Source: CBFCZU01 sp965602635 (GTDB taxonomy: Bacteria; Planctomycetota; Phycisphaerae; SM23-33). From it: a stretch of 16,748 bases of DNA. Below are positions 14,936-16,748 of the stretch, piece by piece; position 1 is the stretch's first letter, and each line of letters begins with the position of its first letter. The notes beneath the pieces are model-generated. The model did not search any database. It had not been told where the DNA came from and was given only the letters and a program-made list of their open reading frames with translations. A program made the translations under genes and the position numbers. The DNA is taken from the NCBI GenBank assembly GCA_965602635.1, contig CBFCZU010000078.1, positions 1 through 16,748 on the forward strand, read 5' to 3'.

Positions 14936-16171
14936 CTACTGACCGGCCGGCTTGGTCGTGGAGGTGGGCTTGCCGCCGTCAGCCTTGTCTGCCCTATCCT
15001 CAGGAGAGGGCCCCGACGGCCGGGGCGCGCCGTTCGTGCCCGACTCCTTCGCAGGCGCGCGTCCCTTGGCCGGGCGGCTTGCGGGACGACTCGTTGGCCC
15101 CGCAGGCCCCGGTATCTTGCCGGCGACCACCATCGCATCCCAGAAGATCTCGACGGCCTCTTGCGAGGCCTCGTCCTTCCGCCGGAGGCTCACCGCGTGG
15201 GCCCGGCCCAGGGCGGCAACGGCCTGATCCGTCTCGCCGCTGAAGTACCGCACGTAGGCCAGCACCAGCGGCTCATCGGCGGTGACGGCCGGACCGTCCA
15301 CCTCCTCCTGCAACGCCCGAACGTGCTTGTCGAAATCGCCCTGAAGCTTATCGCCATAGAACTTGCGTATCTCAAGCCGGACCAGCGGCAGCTCAGGGAA
15401 GTACTCCAGCGCCTTCTGCAGATGGTACGAGGCCTGATGATACTCGCCCACGGCGAACAGCGCGTGAGCCCTGCTCAGATGGCACTCGGGACAGTGCCTC
15501 ACCACGCTGGCGGCAATCTTGAACCAGCTCAGCGCTTCGGCATAGTGCCCTGACCGGAAGGCCTTGTCGCCGCGCTCCATCCGCTGGCGATAGAAGCCCT
15601 GCTCGGCGGGCACGAGCGAAGTGATGGGCTTTGTCTCGCCGGGCTTGAGCGTATCGCCGACCCCGGTGATCGCCGCCGAGCTGAGGGCGGGCATTGCCCC
15701 GGACCACGCCCACGCCGACGGTCTCGCGGCCCCGGCGCCGGGGATGCTGACCTTCACCGTAATAGGCTTGTAGGACGCCCCTGTCGGGGCCGAAAGGCCT
15801 GTCAGGCTGACCCGTCCGCCCGCCGCGCCCGGGGAAATCGGGACGGTGCCCCGCCGGGTGATGTCGTAGCTCGCCACGCCTCCGATCCTGCTCCTGAGCA
15901 AGTCGCCCGTTCCGGTCGGGGTCACACGACGCAGCCCGCTCGCGCCGGCGATGCTGCTCCTGAGCAGGTCGCCCGTTCCGGTCGGGGTCACACGACGCAG
16001 CCCGCTCGCGCCGCCGTAGATGCCCAGGTCTCCGCCGACGGTACGGATCCTCCCCGGCTCGCGCGGCGTCTGCCACCTGTACCGACTTCGGGCCTGCCCC
16101 TGTGCGGGCATCGGCCAGGCCCAGACAGCCGCGGATAACGCAAGCCCTAATGTCCTGATGCGACTAGCCAT
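14936..16171 (-). CDS. Exported TPR-containing protein with Gly/Thr-rich N-terminal region and Pro/Lys-rich tail
   Basis: The 411-residue product starts with a probable Sec signal peptide (basic start, LGLALSAAVWAW core, cleavage likely after AQG or GQA near 25-27). Residues 30-190 are Gly/Thr/Pro-rich without a recognised domain and include an exact-length internal repeat of 22 residues (54-75 and 76-97). Residues about 194-330 look like tetratricopeptide helices, for example GDKAFRSGHYAEALSWFKIA (201-220), a repeat with AHALFAVGEYHQASYHLQKA (235-254), and AYVRYFSGETDQAVAALGRA (305-324). The last 60 residues are Pro/Ala/Lys/Ser-rich and probably disordered. ATG 16171 is backed by GGGAGG six bases upstream. 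TPR proteins are scaffolds; a periplasmic role in polymer export is possible from context but not shown. The gene may instead be independent of the polysaccharide run. Confidence 0.85.
   Translation of the reverse strand: MASRIRTLGLALSAAVWAWPMPAQGQARSRYRWQTPREPGRIRTVGGDLGIYGGASGLRRVTPTGTGDLLRSSIAGASGLRRVTPTGTGDLLRSRIGGVASYDITRRGTVPISPGAAGGRVSLTGLSAPTGASYKPITVKVSIPGAGAARPSAWAWSGAMPALSSAAITGVGDTLKPGETKPITSLVPAEQGFYRQRMERGDKAFRSGHYAEALSWFKIAASVVRHCPECHLSRAHALFAVGEYHQASYHLQKALEYFPELPLVRLEIRKFYGDKLQGDFDKHVRALQEEVDGPAVTADEPLVLAYVRYFSGETDQAVAALGRAHAVSLRRKDEASQEAVEIFWDAMVVAGKIPGPAGPTSRPASRPAKGRAPAKESGTNGAPRPSGPSPEDRADKADGGKPTSTTKPAGQ
15883..16014. repeat. 66-bp direct tandem duplication inside the TPR gene
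   Basis: The stretch 15883-15948 is repeated as 15949-16014 with only three differences that I can see (15887/15953, 15901/15967, 15948/16014). It is in frame and encodes two 22-residue copies containing GLRRVTPTGTGDLLRS. The near identity at third codon positions points to a recent duplication. Confidence 0.93.
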
Positions 16172-16188
16172 CTGTCGCCTCCCGCGTA

Positions 16189-16194
16189 ATTATA
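16189..16194 (-). promoter_or_regulatory. Candidate -10 box of the TPR gene
   Basis: A perfect TATAAT lies on the minus strand 18-23 bases upstream of ATG 16171. No good -35 is found 16-18 bases further up. Transcription from it would start almost at the GGGAGG ribosome-binding site, giving a leader of about 11 bases. The match could be chance in a short AT-rich patch. Confidence 0.3.
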
Positions 16195-16281
16195 CGCCCA
16201 AGCCAGGCCGCATGCCCCGATCATTCTCCCCCCCGACGTAGATTGCCAGAGGCCTTGGCAGCCGCCCGGAATCCCGATCCA

Positions 16282-16316
16282 TCCCGATCCATGGGGTGGA
16301 ACCCCGTGGATCGGGA
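16282..16316. repeat. Long perfect-type inverted repeat (16-bp stem, 3-base loop)
   Basis: The arms 16282-16297 and 16301-16316 pair over 16 bp, with a single T/G wobble position, around the loop GGA; the left arm contains CCCGATCCATGGGGT. There is no T tract on either side, so it does not look like a classical intrinsic terminator. The 10-mer ATCCCGATCC is also repeated in tandem at 16271-16280 and 16281-16290, reaching into the left arm. Confidence 0.85.
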
Positions 16317-16396
16317 CGGAAAGAAACGGAACGAAACGGAAAACTCCGGAACGAAACGGAAAGTTTCGGAAAGTTTCGGAACCAAACGGAACGTTT
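16317..16396. repeat. 10-bp-period array: constant CGGAA plus variable 5-mer
   Basis: CGGAA occurs eight times at exactly 10-bp steps (16317, 16327, 16337, 16347, 16357, 16367, 16377, 16387). The five bases between are, in order, AGAAA, CGAAA, AACTC, CGAAA, AGTTT, AGTTT, CCAAA and CGTTT, that is mostly AAA or TTT cores. A tract of A or T is therefore phased once per helical turn, which would favour intrinsic DNA bending. GGA at the same phase continues back to 16298, through the long hairpin. Confidence 0.9.
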
Positions 16397-16534
16397 CGCG
16401 ACGGGCCTGAAATGCGTAAGTCCTTGGGCGTCAGGGGCTTGTCCGTTTTGAGCCGCGAGCTTCGCGAACACCGCGGACTCTGTTGAGTGTAAACGGCCCA
16501 GACTGCCCGCCTTGCCGCAGCCTTGAACCTGCGG

Positions 16535-16608
16535 GTGCCACAGCTTGCTTGTCAAGCTGTGTTCGTTTCGCGTTTCGAGCAACACGGTTTGCGAGCAAAC
16601 CGTGCCAC
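16535..16608. repeat. REP-like element: two hairpins bounded by direct GTGCCAC
   Basis: Hairpin 1 has a perfect 9-bp stem, CACAGCTTG (16539-16547) and CAAGCTGTG (16553-16561), with loop CTTGT. Hairpin 2 has a perfect 10-bp stem, CACGGTTTGC (16583-16592) and GCAAACCGTG (16595-16604). GTGCCAC occurs in direct orientation at the outer edge of each (16535-16541 and 16602-16608). The layout resembles an extragenic palindromic mobile repeat; whether it recurs in the genome cannot be seen here. Confidence 0.75.
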
Positions 16609-16748
16609 CCCACGCACTCGCCTATTCGGTTGTCAGCACGCCCGGGGCGCACACCTATGGCGCGCCCCCTCCACCCTTACCGTGCGCGGAAGCCTTTGCG
16701 CGCGCAAACGTGTTGCCATAGCGACCCCCCTTGCCATAACTCCCGGCC

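Larger units (their letters stand above)
16172..16748. other. Non-coding, repeat-rich region upstream of the TPR gene
   Basis: No credible gene is seen in these 577 bases. Frames on the minus strand through 16190-16652 run across short repeats and encode low-complexity Phe/Arg/Ser/Pro text, so they are not called. The region holds a candidate -10 for the TPR gene, a long hairpin, the CGGAA array, two REP-like hairpins, a GC hairpin (GGGGCGC 16644-16650 with GCGCCCC 16662-16668), a 12-bp perfect palindrome TTGCGCGCGCAA (16696-16707), and TTGCCATA repeated directly near 16713 and 16731. Confidence 0.6.

Noticed and set aside
14791..15138. 115-codon minus-strand frame between the TPR and dehydratase genes
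   Set aside because: It mostly overlaps the TPR gene tail in another frame and is Arg/Pro/Ser-rich without motifs.
16190..16585. 131-codon minus-strand frame across the repeat region
   Set aside because: Its Phe/Arg/Ser/Pro low-complexity text comes directly from the 10-bp repeats, and it runs into the TPR promoter region.
16271..16608. CRISPR array
   Set aside because: Repeats are 5-10 bp at 10-bp spacing plus two unrelated hairpins; there are no 25-37 bp repeats with similar-sized spacers and no cas genes in view.

Overview
This window is about 16.7 kb of high-GC bacterial DNA. It carries one side of a surface-polysaccharide (O-antigen, capsule or exopolysaccharide) locus. The gene set points to a Planctomycetota-like bacterium or another free-living Gram-negative with PEP-CTERM-type exopolysaccharide loci: a fused MDR/Gfo-Idh oxidoreductase beside a heparinase II/III-like protein, a PEP-CTERM-locus type deacetylase, a WbpM-type dehydratase, and an exported TPR protein with a Pro/Lys-rich tail. 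The taxonomic call is an inference from family content and GC-rich codon use; there is no rRNA or other marker gene.

Layout. Bases 1-691 (minus) hold the first 230 codons of a polytopic membrane protein, probably a Wzy/O-antigen-ligase-like protein cut by the window edge. Bases 692-1504 hold no intact gene but contain a clear fragment of a GT4 glycosyltransferase (about 1108-1312). A plus-strand run (1505-7986) encodes a bi-domain oxidoreductase, a heparinase II/III-like protein, a GNAT N-acyltransferase and a WbuB-like GT4 glycosyltransferase. A minus-strand run (14791 down to 8012) encodes a membrane-anchored UDP-sugar 4,6-dehydratase, two DegT/StrS-type aminotransferases, a DUF3473-type polysaccharide deacetylase and an ATP-grasp ligase. 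The two runs converge with only 25 bp between their stop codons. Upstream of the minus run, 14936-16171 (minus) encodes an exported TPR protein with a recent in-frame 66-bp duplication. The last 577 bp are non-coding and rich in repeats: a 16-bp-stem hairpin, a 10-bp-period CGGAA array, and two REP-like hairpins bounded by GTGCCAC.

How the genes may work together. The dehydratase plus an aminotransferase would make a UDP-4-amino-4,6-dideoxy sugar. The GNAT protein, and perhaps the ATP-grasp ligase, are candidates to acylate the amino group. The GT4 enzyme would add the sugar to a lipid-linked chain, the membrane protein would polymerise or ligate it, and the deacetylase and heparinase-like protein would trim or modify the polymer. 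The initiating phosphoglycosyltransferase, flippase and export machinery are not in the window and should lie beyond its edges.

The best candidates for something new are the putative sugar-N-acylation module (GNAT plus ATP-grasp with dehydratase and aminotransferases) and the helically phased CGGAA repeat array.
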